Assembly: GCA_033762715.1 (NCBI GenBank)
Contig: JANRLL010000014.1
Coordinates: 1-64,000 of the forward strand
Source: JANRLL01 sp033762715
GTDB lineage: Bacteria; Pseudomonadota; Alphaproteobacteria; Rickettsiales; SXRF01
Length of the DNA: 64,000 nt
Direction: 5' to 3'
Part shown: positions 18,362-26,703 of the stretch, one piece after another
Layout of the letters: each line of letters begins with the position of its first letter
Numbering within the stretch: position 1 is the first letter of the stretch
The notes under the pieces: generated by a model
Database searches by the model: none
What the model saw: only the letters and a program-made list of their open reading frames with translations
Told to the model about the DNA's origin: nothing
Translations under genes and position numbers: made by a program

Positions 18362-19035
18362 TGCTTAAGCACCCCGTCTTCCAACCACACGGTGCGATCC
18401 ATGCGGCGCGACAAATCTACGTTGTGAGTGGCGACTAACACCGCCACTTTTTGCTCTCTTGCTACCGTCATCAGGCTTTTAAACACATGTTCGGCCGTAT
18501 GCGGATCGAGATTGCCGGTCGGCTCATCGGCTAGCAATAATTGCGGGCGATTCGCCATGGCGCGGGCAATGGCCACACGCTGTTGCTCGCCGCCTGAGAG
18601 CTTGGCCGGACGATGTTGCAAGCGGTCGGAAAGGCCAAATTGCGCCAGTAATTCTTTCGCGCGGCTTTCGGCCTGCGCTTCGCTTTTTCCGGCAATCATT
18701 TGCGGCAGCACCACATTTTCTAACGCGGTAAATTCGCGCAGCAAATGGTGATATTGATAAACAAAGCCAATATGATTCATGCGCGCTTGCGTGCGCATCC
18801 GGTCCGGTGCGCTCGTCATGACATCCTCGCCAATCGATACATCGCCACTGCTAGGCCGATCGAGCAAGCCGGCAATTTGCAATAAGGTGGTCTTACCCGA
18901 ACCGCTGGGGCCCAAGAGCGCTACCACCTCACCGGCTTTAATCACCAGGCTCACATCGCGCAGCACGGTAAGTGTGCGTCCTGCCTGTTCGTAGCTGCGC
19001 TTCACATGGCGCAAGGTCAGCACCGCATTACTCAT
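18358..19035 (-). CDS. lolD: Lipoprotein-releasing ABC transporter ATP-binding protein LolD
   Basis: ATPase of the LolCDE complex that extracts lipoproteins from the inner membrane for transfer to LolA. ATG 19035 gives 225 residues and overlaps the lolC stop by 8 bp; a longer in-frame start inside lolC is rejected. Walker A GPSGSGKT is at 42-49, the Q-loop near VYQYHHLL, signature LSGGEQQR at 145-152 and Walker B LLLADEP at 165-171, followed by the H-loop TH near the end. MacB-like ATPases are similar, but the lolC neighbour settles the call. Confidence 0.94.
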   Translation of the reverse strand: MSNAVLTLRHVKRSYEQAGRTLTVLRDVSLVIKAGEVVALLGPSGSGKTTLLQIAGLLDRPSSGDVSIGEDVMTSAPDRMRTQARMNHIGFVYQYHHLLREFTALENVVLPQMIAGKSEAQAESRAKELLAQFGLSDRLQHRPAKLSGGEQQRVAIARAMANRPQLLLADEPTGNLDPHTAEHVFKSLMTVAREQKVAVLVATHNVDLSRRMDRTVWLEDGVLKQ

Positions 19036-20281
19036 AGCGTACCGCCTCCGCCGGATCGAGTTGAGCTGCTCGTTTGGCTGGATATAAGGTAGCCAGGAAG
19101 GACAACGCAAAAGCAATCACCACCACGAGCAGCACTTCACTTCCATCCACCTTAGATGGCAGATGCGACAGGAAATATAGCTCATCAGCAAATAAGCGCT
19201 GGCCCATCAGCGACTCTAGCCAAAGCTGGATATTCTCAGTATTAAAAGCAATAAGCAAGCCAAGCGCAACACCCACGGCCGTTCCCACCACACCGACCGA
19301 GGCGCCGCAGGTCATAAAGATTCGCATAATCGACACACGGCGCGCACCCATAGTGCGCAAAATCGCAACATCGCGTCCCTTCTCATGCACCAGCATGATC
19401 AGACTCGAGATAATATTAAATGCCGCCACCAGAATGATCAGCATCAAAATTAAAAACATAACATTGCGCTGCACGAGCACCGCTTGGAAAATTTGGTTGT
19501 TGGAGCTTTTCCAATCATAAATACGATGGCCTGGAAACGCGCTGCTGATGCTGCGCGCGATCGCAACAGCCTGATCGGGATTATCAATCATCACCTCAAT
19601 CAGGCTTACCGCAGCTCCTGCTGCATGATTCAACTTAAAATAAACCTGCGCCTCTTTAAATGGCAACACCACCAGGTTGTTGTCATAGGCAAACATGCCG
19701 ATGGTAAAGAGCCCAACGACCGGATAGGCCTTCACCCGTGGCACTAAACCTGCAATGGTCGCGCGACCTTCCGGTGAAATCAGCGTAATCTCATCGCCAA
19801 TTTGCAGGCCTAATTTTTCGGCCATGCGGCTGCCGATCACTACGCCCTCTTCCTGCCCTAATGCCTCCACGCTGCCTGGCGTCATTTTGCTGGTCAGCAA
19901 ATTTTTCTGCTTTAGGTCTTCGACACGCAGCCCCGTCACCATTGCACCGGTCGCGCGTCCTTGATATGAGGCCATCACTTGACCTTCTACTTTGGGCATG
20001 GCGGTTTTCACGCCGCGTATGGCTGCGATACCTTGACTCAATTTTTCATAATCCTGGAGGCCTTGCGCATTGCTGTAGACACTAATATGCCCTTCCAGGC
20101 CGATGATGGATTTGATCATCTCATCGCGCACGCCGTTCATAACGGACAGCACCACAATCAAGGTCGCAACACCGAGCGCAATGCCAATCAGCGAAAAAAA
20201 GGCGATCACCGAAATGAGCCCCTCTTCGCGACGGGCCCGCAAATAGCGCCAGGCAACCTTACGTTCAAAAGCCGTTAGCAT
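19028..20281 (-). CDS. lolC: Lipoprotein-releasing ABC transporter permease LolC/LolE
   Basis: Membrane subunit of the Lol transporter. It has 417 residues with the expected layout: one N-terminal helix (about 22-46), a large periplasmic domain (about 50-265), then three helices (about 270-300, 315-345, 378-402). The N-terminal FERKVAWRYLRAR is typical of the LolC/E family. Only one permease gene is present, so it probably acts as a single LolF-type (fused role) homodimer, as in many alphaproteobacteria; that is inference. It lies 1 bp after proS and overlaps lolD. Confidence 0.93.
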   Translation of the reverse strand: MLTAFERKVAWRYLRARREEGLISVIAFFSLIGIALGVATLIVVLSVMNGVRDEMIKSIIGLEGHISVYSNAQGLQDYEKLSQGIAAIRGVKTAMPKVEGQVMASYQGRATGAMVTGLRVEDLKQKNLLTSKMTPGSVEALGQEEGVVIGSRMAEKLGLQIGDEITLISPEGRATIAGLVPRVKAYPVVGLFTIGMFAYDNNLVVLPFKEAQVYFKLNHAAGAAVSLIEVMIDNPDQAVAIARSISSAFPGHRIYDWKSSNNQIFQAVLVQRNVMFLILMLIILVAAFNIISSLIMLVHEKGRDVAILRTMGARRVSIMRIFMTCGASVGVVGTAVGVALGLLIAFNTENIQLWLESLMGQRLFADELYFLSHLPSKVDGSEVLLVVVIAFALSFLATLYPAKRAAQLDPAEAVRYE

Positions 20282-20282
20282 C

Positions 20283-21572
20283 TTACCCTATAATCTGTTT
20301 GAGGGCTGCATCCACAGCCAGCTCTTGCTTCTCGCCGGTTTTACGGCGTTTCAATTCCACCACGCCTTTTTCAATGCCTTTAGGGCCCACCGTGATTTGC
20401 CATGGCGTGCCGATTAGATCCATGCTGGCGAATTTTCCGCCGGCGCGTTCATCAGTATCATCATAGAGCACCGAAATATGTTGCGCCGAAAGGGTTTCAT
20501 ACAGCGACTGACATGCAGCATCGCATTTCGCATCGCCTACGCGCAAATTGATAATGCCCACCTTAAACGGCGCCACTGAATCGGGCCAAATGATACCGGC
20601 TTCGTCATGACTGGCTTCAATGATAGCCCCCACTAAACGCGATACCCCTATACCGTATGTCCCCATCTCAACACGAATCGGCGCGCCGTCAGCTCCGGTG
20701 ACGTCGACATTCATCGCATCGGTATATTTGCGACCCAAGAGGAAGATCTGCCCTACCTCGATACCACGCGCCTCACGCAGGCGTTCCTTAGGGATTGGGC
20801 ATTTTTCAGGCACATGCAGCTCGTCAGCAGCAGCGTAAAGATTACGCATTTCAGCGCTGCTCATTTTGACTTTACCAGCACGTATATCATCAAAGGTCGC
20901 ATCATAATAAAGCGCGCTTTCGCCCGTTTCGGCAATCACCTGGAACTCATGGCTGGTCGAACCGCCGATTGGGCCGGTGACTGCGTTGACGGCAATCGCC
21001 ATCAAACCCAGTGCTTCAAAAATACGGTGATACACATCATACATTTTATCGTATTCGCGCTTAGCATCATCGAGACTGGCATGAAAAGAATAGCCATCCT
21101 TCATAAAAAATTCGCGACCACGCATCACGCCAAAACGGGGGCGCACTTCGTCACGGAATTTCCAGTTGATCTGATAGAGATTAAGTGGCAGCGATTTGTA
21201 GCTTTTCACAAACGCGCGGAAATTATCAACGATCATTTCCTCACAGGTAGGGCTATAGAGCAAATCGCGCTCAGCACGGTCCTTGATGCGCAGCATTTCT
21301 TTGCCATACGCATCGTAGCGGCCGGATTCTTTCCACAGATCAGCTGGCTGAAGCGTGGGCATCAGCACACGCACACATCCCGCCTTATCAAGCTCACGCG
21401 CGACGATATTTTCGACATTCTGCAATACGCGCTGCCCCAGTGGAAGCCAAGTGTAGATGCCTGCGGCTTGCTGGCGAATCATACCGGCGCGCAGCATCAA
21501 GCGGTGCGAAACAATTTGCGCCTCAGAAGGCGTTTCTTTGAGTAGTGGCAGAAAAAATTGGCTCAGGCGCAT
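20283..21572 (-). CDS. proS: Proline--tRNA ligase, short alphaproteobacterial type
   Basis: Class II aminoacyl-tRNA synthetase that charges tRNA-Pro. At 429 residues it is much shorter than E. coli ProRS (about 570). It goes straight from the motif 2 region (FRDEVRPRFGVMRGREF) to the GSTSHEF motif 3 side without the editing insertion, as known for the alphaproteobacterial form. Editing of mischarged Ala-tRNA-Pro would then depend on a separate ProXp/YbaK-type protein not in this window. It sits in the mce-DUF1467-proS-lolC-lolD-dnaE unit, with 1 bp to lolC. Confidence 0.95.
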   Translation of the reverse strand: MRLSQFFLPLLKETPSEAQIVSHRLMLRAGMIRQQAAGIYTWLPLGQRVLQNVENIVARELDKAGCVRVLMPTLQPADLWKESGRYDAYGKEMLRIKDRAERDLLYSPTCEEMIVDNFRAFVKSYKSLPLNLYQINWKFRDEVRPRFGVMRGREFFMKDGYSFHASLDDAKREYDKMYDVYHRIFEALGLMAIAVNAVTGPIGGSTSHEFQVIAETGESALYYDATFDDIRAGKVKMSSAEMRNLYAAADELHVPEKCPIPKERLREARGIEVGQIFLLGRKYTDAMNVDVTGADGAPIRVEMGTYGIGVSRLVGAIIEASHDEAGIIWPDSVAPFKVGIINLRVGDAKCDAACQSLYETLSAQHISVLYDDTDERAGGKFASMDLIGTPWQITVGPKGIEKGVVELKRRKTGEKQELAVDAALKQIIG

Positions 21573-21585
21573 GGCACATCCATTG

Positions 21586-21831
21586 TTATGATGACGTAAG
21601 GGTACGAAGAGGTATCATCTCGATCTTAATCAGCAATGCAAGCGTGATTGTAAACACAGCCGCTAAAGCGCTGGCGGTTAGAATCACACGCTTCCACGGC
21701 ATCGACTTTGGCGCGGCTGCATAGCTCAGCGGGTCAACCGCTTCATCCTTGCGCGTAAAAAACGGCAACACCAAGATCATCGCGATCCACCATAGGTTGA
21801 TATAGGTAAAAATAGCCATGGAAATCGACAT
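21586..21831 (-). CDS. DUF1467 family small membrane protein
   Basis: An 81-residue protein with two predicted membrane helices (about 5-24 and 47-68) joined by a loop containing the conserved FTRKDEAVDPLSYAAAP stretch. DUF1467 proteins are small and alphaproteobacterial and are often encoded just before proS, as here. Their function is unknown. It starts 2 bp after the mce stop and ends 13 bp before proS. Confidence 0.88.
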   Translation of the reverse strand: MSISMAIFTYINLWWIAMILVLPFFTRKDEAVDPLSYAAAPKSMPWKRVILTASALAAVFTITLALLIKIEMIPLRTLTSS

Positions 21832-21833
21832 GG

Positions 21834-22238
21834 CTATACCTGCTCGATTTCAACCAAGGTACCGCAAAAATCTTTTGGATGTAGGAATAAAACCGGTTTG
21901 CCATGCGCACCAATTTTAGGTTCACCATCGCCCAGCACACGCATGCCATCGGCTTTGAGTTTATCGCGCGCGGCAATAATATCGTCCACCTCGTAACACA
22001 TATGATGAATACCGCCCGAGGTGTTTTTAGCCAGGAAGCCGGCAATCGGCGAATTCTCACCCAGCGGATGCAGCAATTCTATCTTAGTATTCGGCAGGTT
22101 AACAAAGACCACCGTTACCCCATGTTCTGGTATGGCTTGCGGCTCTGATACGTTTGCCCCCAAAATATTGCGGTAAACGCTTGATGCAGCTTGTAAATCA
22201 GGCACTGCGATCGCCACGTGGTTTAATCGTCCAATCAT
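21834..22238 (-). CDS. mce: Methylmalonyl-CoA epimerase
   Basis: Glyoxalase/VOC-fold enzyme that interconverts (2S)- and (2R)-methylmalonyl-CoA in propionyl-CoA degradation. It has 134 residues, usual length. The metal-binding His at 7 (RLNHVAIAVPDL) and the GGIHHMCYEV and VEIEQV segments near the middle and end are family hallmarks. It is the first gene of its operon. In many alphaproteobacteria it follows rnj directly; here the two are split by the four-gene cassette at 22362-25036. No methylmalonyl-CoA mutase gene is in the window. Confidence 0.92.
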   Translation of the reverse strand: MIGRLNHVAIAVPDLQAASSVYRNILGANVSEPQAIPEHGVTVVFVNLPNTKIELLHPLGENSPIAGFLAKNTSGGIHHMCYEVDDIIAARDKLKADGMRVLGDGEPKIGAHGKPVLFLHPKDFCGTLVEIEQV

Positions 22239-22361
22239 TCGACTATCCCCTTGTTTTTGCTAAGAATCCTAAACACGTTGTCATAAAAGCTTCACTTTTA
22301 ATGCCCTAAGAATAGGGTAAGATGTAGCTATGGCAATAGATTTATGAGCTCTTGGTAAGGC

Positions 22362-23363
22362 ATGGATACGGAAAAAAGTCTTCTCGTGCAAAAAAAGATC
22401 AACGCTGGGCAATCACCCAACGATGAAGGCCCCTATTATCATCATATTTTCTGGGAATCCTACAAAGGCGGCGTGAAGGGCAAATTCGGCGGCGTCGTGA
22501 TTGGCTCAGCGCTCGGAAGCGTTGTAGGTGGCGCAATGTTGGCCGTTGGTACGATCGCAGGTATTACCGCGATTACGGCTGCTCCTGCTCTGTTGGTTGT
22601 TGGTGCGTTTTCCGCAGCAGGTGGGCTTTATGGTGCGCATGAATTTGGCGATGTGGGTAAAGCGGTCGGCAGCGATGCCGCACTAGGCCAGCAACTCGAA
22701 GCACGGCTTAAAACCTATCACGAAGGTAAAACAGCCGAATTGAAAAAAGAAATCAACGAACTCAAATCCGCGGTCACTGGACAGCCGGTTGTCAATGATC
22801 CCAAGCTGGATGAAGCGATTATTCGTGCCGAGGAAGATGAGCATAACTACCGCAAAGTGCATTATGCGAAATTAGAGCCAACTCCCGTCAACAGCCTCGC
22901 CTTCTGGAAAGTGGCATTGGTTGGCCTGGTGGTTGGCGCAGCAGTGGGCGTGTTATTTGCCGCTGGCCCTGGCGGCGGTGTAGCTGGTGCTTTGCTGGAA
23001 CATGCACTCGGACATACGCTGGGCGCTGGCCTAGCCGAAGGGGGACTCATGGCGGCATCGGCTGCAACCTTTGGTTTGATGGGGGCAACTTTTGGCATCA
23101 ACCGCGACTTCTTCCGCAAAATATTTGATAAAACCGATTTGCTCTTTAAGGGCATTATTTCCAATGATCGGGTGAAAGAACAACAAATCAAAGCCGGTGA
23201 AGCGATTATGCACAAGCTGGAAGAGGCAAAAGAAACAGCAGCTCCTGCTCCTGAGTTCAGCGTCGCCTATCCCGACTCGGCCACGCATCACCGTGATAAG
23301 TTAGCCTTGGCCGCTGAGCGGTCTTTGGCGAATATGGATCAAACCCGCATGATACCGCATTAA
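22362..23363 (+). CDS. Glycine-rich two-lobed membrane protein (cassette gene 1)
   Basis: Not recognised. It has 333 residues. Two separate hydrophobic, Gly/Ala-rich blocks lie at about 42-92 and 181-246, each long enough for a pair of membrane helices and full of GxxxG-type spacing (GSALGSVVGGAM, GLVVGAAVGVLF). Between them is a charged, probably coiled-coil stretch (106-165, Glu/Lys-rich). The C-terminal 85 residues are soluble and charged. There is no signal peptide or enzyme motif. Start ATG 22362 has TAAGG upstream. It is first of four tightly packed genes, with 8 bp to the next. The layout resembles an internal duplication. Membrane-pore, phage-like or effector roles are all conceivable; none is shown. 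Confidence 0.8.
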   Translation: MDTEKSLLVQKKINAGQSPNDEGPYYHHIFWESYKGGVKGKFGGVVIGSALGSVVGGAMLAVGTIAGITAITAAPALLVVGAFSAAGGLYGAHEFGDVGKAVGSDAALGQQLEARLKTYHEGKTAELKKEINELKSAVTGQPVVNDPKLDEAIIRAEEDEHNYRKVHYAKLEPTPVNSLAFWKVALVGLVVGAAVGVLFAAGPGGGVAGALLEHALGHTLGAGLAEGGLMAASAATFGLMGATFGINRDFFRKIFDKTDLLFKGIISNDRVKEQQIKAGEAIMHKLEEAKETAAPAPEFSVAYPDSATHHRDKLALAAERSLANMDQTRMIPH

Positions 23364-23371
23364 GGATAACC

Positions 23372-24202
23372 ATGGTAAAGCATCCTGGTATTGAAGATCT
23401 AGCGAACGTTCCAGTGTCTACCATCGTTGATGGCAAGAGCACCGATCTGGTCGCCGGTGCCGGTAAAGGCATGTGGCGCGCGCTGGTGAAAATGAGCTCG
23501 ACCGGTTTTGGTATTGGCTTGCTGGTGGGTGCGGCTGCGATTATAGGAGCGCCTGCGCTAGCCTTTGGCCTGGGTCAGTTGACCGGCGTATTGGAAGCGG
23601 CCTGGGGCATTCCTACGCTCGGCGAAGCCATCATGGGCGGTTTGGGTTTTGGCTTTAATTTCCTACTCAGCGGACCAGGTCTGTTGATGGCGGGTATGTC
23701 GGCTACAGCTGGCGGCGTAGTCGGCGCCATGGTTGGACAAAATAAAGTTTCAACCGAACTGGCGCGCTCGGAAGCCAAACGATTAGAACTGCAACGTCAA
23801 CTGGCTGTGCAGCCACCACAGCCGGAATTACAACCTCCTGTATTAGTACAGCCACCAGAACCATTGCCCCCCGCACCACAGCCTGTTGCAGCTGCTCCAG
23901 CACCGGTAGCACCAGAGCCTACGCCAGCAGCTGAACCAAAAATCGTGCTGCCACCTGCTGTCACCATTGCCGCTCCTCCGTCGGAGCCGATCAAGCAGGA
24001 AACCAATGTCTCGATCGTCAATGCCAATACTAACCAGACCATCGACGCGAGCCAAACCACTATTAATCAGGAAACGGTCGCACCGGCGATTCGTCAGATT
24101 ATCGAAGAACGCGCACCCGCGGCACCAGAGATGTCGCATGTGGCGCGTGAAAGCAAACGCCGCGCTGATATTCAATTTTCACCTACACCAGGGGTAGGCT
24201 AA
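23372..24202 (+). CDS. Membrane protein with proline-rich linker and polar tail (cassette gene 2)
   Basis: Not recognised. It has 276 residues in four zones. There is a short polar N-terminus, a hydrophobic Gly-rich block (about 43-122), and a proline-rich linker (about 147-203, many PP and PxP steps). The tail is first Asn/Gln/Thr-rich (about 209-235) and then charged (240-265, with RQIIEERA and ESKRR). The design of anchor, rigid spacer and polar tip suggests a protein tethered to a membrane that presents its tail on one side. Its stop overlaps the next start by one base (TAATG), so it is co-translated with cassette gene 3. No homologous family comes to mind. Confidence 0.8.
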   Translation: MVKHPGIEDLANVPVSTIVDGKSTDLVAGAGKGMWRALVKMSSTGFGIGLLVGAAAIIGAPALAFGLGQLTGVLEAAWGIPTLGEAIMGGLGFGFNFLLSGPGLLMAGMSATAGGVVGAMVGQNKVSTELARSEAKRLELQRQLAVQPPQPELQPPVLVQPPEPLPPAPQPVAAAPAPVAPEPTPAAEPKIVLPPAVTIAAPPSEPIKQETNVSIVNANTNQTIDASQTTINQETVAPAIRQIIEERAPAAPEMSHVARESKRRADIQFSPTPGVG

Positions 24203-24609
24203 TGGGTCTTGTTGATAAAATAAAAACGGGAACCGTGGGCTTTGTGAAGTCGGCGCTCAACTATATCCCAAGCGGTATAGTTTTTACCGCCGTTGCCATT
24301 GGCGCCTTGGTACTTGCGGGTAAAATGGGTGTGCCTTTCCTGGCAGCATACGCCAACCCTACCATGGCTGGCCTGCTCACCCATGCTGCAATCAGCCTTA
24401 CCTTAGGTTCACTCATCTCAGGCGGCATTGGTGCCGTACAAGAAGTCAAACATGCAGAAATGTTAGAACCGCCACGTTCTGCAAGTCCATTACCAGTCAT
24501 CGAACGCGCACGCTCACAATCGTTAGCCGCTTCTCACGCCATCGAACCTCAACCACAAATCCCGCTTAGCGCCAATCTTGCGCAAGGGGCTACTCCACTG
24601 ATAGGATAA
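24202..24609 (+). CDS. Small membrane protein (cassette gene 3)
   Basis: Not recognised. It has 135 residues. Two hydrophobic helices lie at about 23-40 and 55-78, preceded by an amphipathic basic N-terminus (MGLVDKIKTGTVGFVKSAL). They are followed by a soluble Pro/Ser/Ala-rich tail containing PLPVIERARSQS. It overlaps cassette gene 2 by one base and stands 4 bp before gene 4. The order of hydrophobic hairpin then proline-rich polar tail repeats that of its neighbours and suggests that the four proteins are related in design if not in sequence. Confidence 0.75.
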   Translation: MGLVDKIKTGTVGFVKSALNYIPSGIVFTAVAIGALVLAGKMGVPFLAAYANPTMAGLLTHAAISLTLGSLISGGIGAVQEVKHAEMLEPPRSASPLPVIERARSQSLAASHAIEPQPQIPLSANLAQGATPLIG

Positions 24610-24613
24610 GACT

Positions 24614-25036
24614 ATGCCACAAGACAAACCCTCTTTTTTTGAATCGGTCATTAGCGGTATCGCAGGCAGCGTCAAAGGCTTGCTCGCCGGTGGTGCAGTT
24701 GGTGCTACGTTAGGCGGCCTGATCGGCGGCTTGCTCGGTGCATTGACCTTGAGTCCGGCCATGATTGGTGTGGGTGCGATTGCCGGTGCTAGCTTATTGG
24801 GTTCGACCATGGCAGCGGTGGGCGGTTTAGCCGGCACGGTAACCGGTGTGGTTAAAAGCCGCGAGCGTAGCGGTCCGAATGAACAAGATATTGTGAATCT
24901 AGCGAACATTGCCTTTGCGCAAGGCGTATCGGCTGGCCAAGAGATGCAGCAGAATCAATCGAAGACCTCATTTACCCAACGTATTATGAATGAGCGCGCT
25001 GCGCAGCCACCAGGCGCCAGCCAAAGCATCCACTAA
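24614..25036 (+). CDS. Glycine-zipper membrane protein (cassette gene 4)
   Basis: Not recognised. It has 140 residues. The hydrophobic block at about 19-80 is a dense glycine zipper (GGAVGATLGGLIGGLLGAL, then GAIAGASLLG) that should form a tightly packed helical hairpin. The C-terminal 60 residues are soluble and end with SFTQRIMNERA and a short Pro/Gln tail. Glycine-zipper proteins include outer-membrane lipoproteins and membrane-disrupting peptides, but there is no lipobox or signal here. The stop abuts the rnj stop (convergent, no spacer), so the cassette ends exactly against the older operon. Confidence 0.78.
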   Translation: MPQDKPSFFESVISGIAGSVKGLLAGGAVGATLGGLIGGLLGALTLSPAMIGVGAIAGASLLGSTMAAVGGLAGTVTGVVKSRERSGPNEQDIVNLANIAFAQGVSAGQEMQQNQSKTSFTQRIMNERAAQPPGASQSIH

Positions 25037-26701
25037 CTAGTCGACCTTAGCTACGTGCACTTCCAGCACTGGCTTCTTTTCCAAATCGCGTGAGATCGCT
25101 TTGCGCAAGAACAGGCGTACAGCTTCTTTCACTTCTTCTTTAGAGCGCTTGCCTTTCATGCCATCGACAATGCGTGAAGCTTCATCACACCAGCTATCGA
25201 GCAGTTCCTGATCTTCTTTCAAATCCAGCACGCCAGGTGCCGTAATCGTCACCGGATGCATCAAGCCGCCTTTATGGCTAACCACAACGCTGGCCACCAC
25301 ACAGCCATCATCGCGCAGTTTGCGGCGTGTGCGCAAAATTTCGCTTTCAGTGGAAATCATAGTGTTGCCGTCAACGGCGATATAGCCGGCATCAACCTTA
25401 CCGATGACGCTCGCCTCGCCTTTTTCCAACCAAACCACCGCGCCGTTATAGGCTTGCACCGTCTCCGGCACGCCCATCGACTTGGCAAAGCGCGCATGCT
25501 CATGCAGATGGCGCAACTCGCCATGCGTAGGAATTGCAATTTCCGGACGCACCAGCTCATACATATGTTTAAGCTCATCACGCGCCGGATGACCAGACAC
25601 GTGGATAAAATGTTCTTTAGCGGTGATGACTTCGATATTTTTCTCAACCAAACGATTGATAATCCAATTCACCCGCGTTTCATTGCCGGGGATTTTGCGC
25701 GATGAAAAAATCACCGTATCGCCTGGCGCCAAGCGCAGCGTTGGGTGATCTCCGCGCGCAATACGTGTAAGCGCCGCGCGCGTTTCACCTTGGCAGCCGG
25801 TGCAGATGATCATCGCATCTTTGCGCGGCAGGTTCATAATCTCGCGGTCGCTTAAAAACTCGATGTCTTTATCGAGGTAACCGCTTTCTTTCGCTGCTTC
25901 CACCACGCGCCACAGCGAACGTCCTGCTAATGCAATCACACGGCCTGCTTCATGCGCCGCCATAATCAATGAAATCACTCGCGCCAAGTTGGAGGCAAAA
26001 GTCGTCACCACCACGCGCTGCTGGCAGCTGGCAATTAAGGATATGAGTTCTTTGCGCACATCGCCTTCAGAGCCGGACTCGCCTGGCTCAAAAACGTTGG
26101 TCGAATCGCACACCATAGCGAGCACCTTCTGGTCGCCATAGCGCTTGAGTGTTTCGTAATCGGAAACTGGGCCAACCATGGGGGCTGCGTCAAATTTCCA
26201 GTCACCGGTATGCATCACCACGCCTTTGGGCGTATTGATCGCCAAAGCTTGCATCTCTGGAATAGAATGGGTCAGCTGCACCAGCTCAAGCGAGAACGGC
26301 GCTAAGTCAAAACTGCTGCCAGGCTTCAGCTCATGCACCACGGGTTTTTTACCCGGGCCCATTTCGGAAAGCTTATGTTTGAGGAACGCAGCAGTAAATG
26401 GTGTGGCATAGACTGGACATTCAAACTCGCGCCATAAATACGGCACAGCGCCCAAATGATCCTCGTGCGCATGCGTCAGCACCAGCCCTAAGAGCTTGTC
26501 TTTAATTTCATGCACAAAGCTGATATCGGGCAGAATGATTTCAACGCCTGGCAGGTAATCATTGGCAAAGCCAATGCCACAATCGACCATGAGCCACTTG
26601 CCGCCATAGGTATAGAGATTGAGATTCATCCCTATTTCATTCGAGCCACCCAGCGGAACGAACAACAGTTCGTCCTTATATTTTTCAAAATTAAACGACA
26701 T
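25037..26701 (-). CDS. rnj: Ribonuclease J
   Basis: Metallo-beta-lactamase/beta-CASP ribonuclease with 5'-3' exo- and endonuclease activity in RNA decay and rRNA maturation. It has 554 residues. The metal site HAHEDH is at 77-82; HTGDWKFD and the beta-CASP region (CDSTNVFEPGESGSE, VTTFASNLAR) follow, with HVSGHPARDEL and PTHGELRHL later. A C-terminal oligomerisation domain is present. It begins 2 bp after the coaX stop, at the end of the long nuo-birA-coaX-rnj run. Most gammaproteobacteria lack it; its presence fits Alphaproteobacteria. Confidence 0.95.
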   Translation of the reverse strand: MSFNFEKYKDELLFVPLGGSNEIGMNLNLYTYGGKWLMVDCGIGFANDYLPGVEIILPDISFVHEIKDKLLGLVLTHAHEDHLGAVPYLWREFECPVYATPFTAAFLKHKLSEMGPGKKPVVHELKPGSSFDLAPFSLELVQLTHSIPEMQALAINTPKGVVMHTGDWKFDAAPMVGPVSDYETLKRYGDQKVLAMVCDSTNVFEPGESGSEGDVRKELISLIASCQQRVVVTTFASNLARVISLIMAAHEAGRVIALAGRSLWRVVEAAKESGYLDKDIEFLSDREIMNLPRKDAMIICTGCQGETRAALTRIARGDHPTLRLAPGDTVIFSSRKIPGNETRVNWIINRLVEKNIEVITAKEHFIHVSGHPARDELKHMYELVRPEIAIPTHGELRHLHEHARFAKSMGVPETVQAYNGAVVWLEKGEASVIGKVDAGYIAVDGNTMISTESEILRTRRKLRDDGCVVASVVVSHKGGLMHPVTITAPGVLDLKEDQELLDSWCDEASRIVDGMKGKRSKEEVKEAVRLFLRKAISRDLEKKPVLEVHVAKVD

Positions 26702-26703
26702 GA

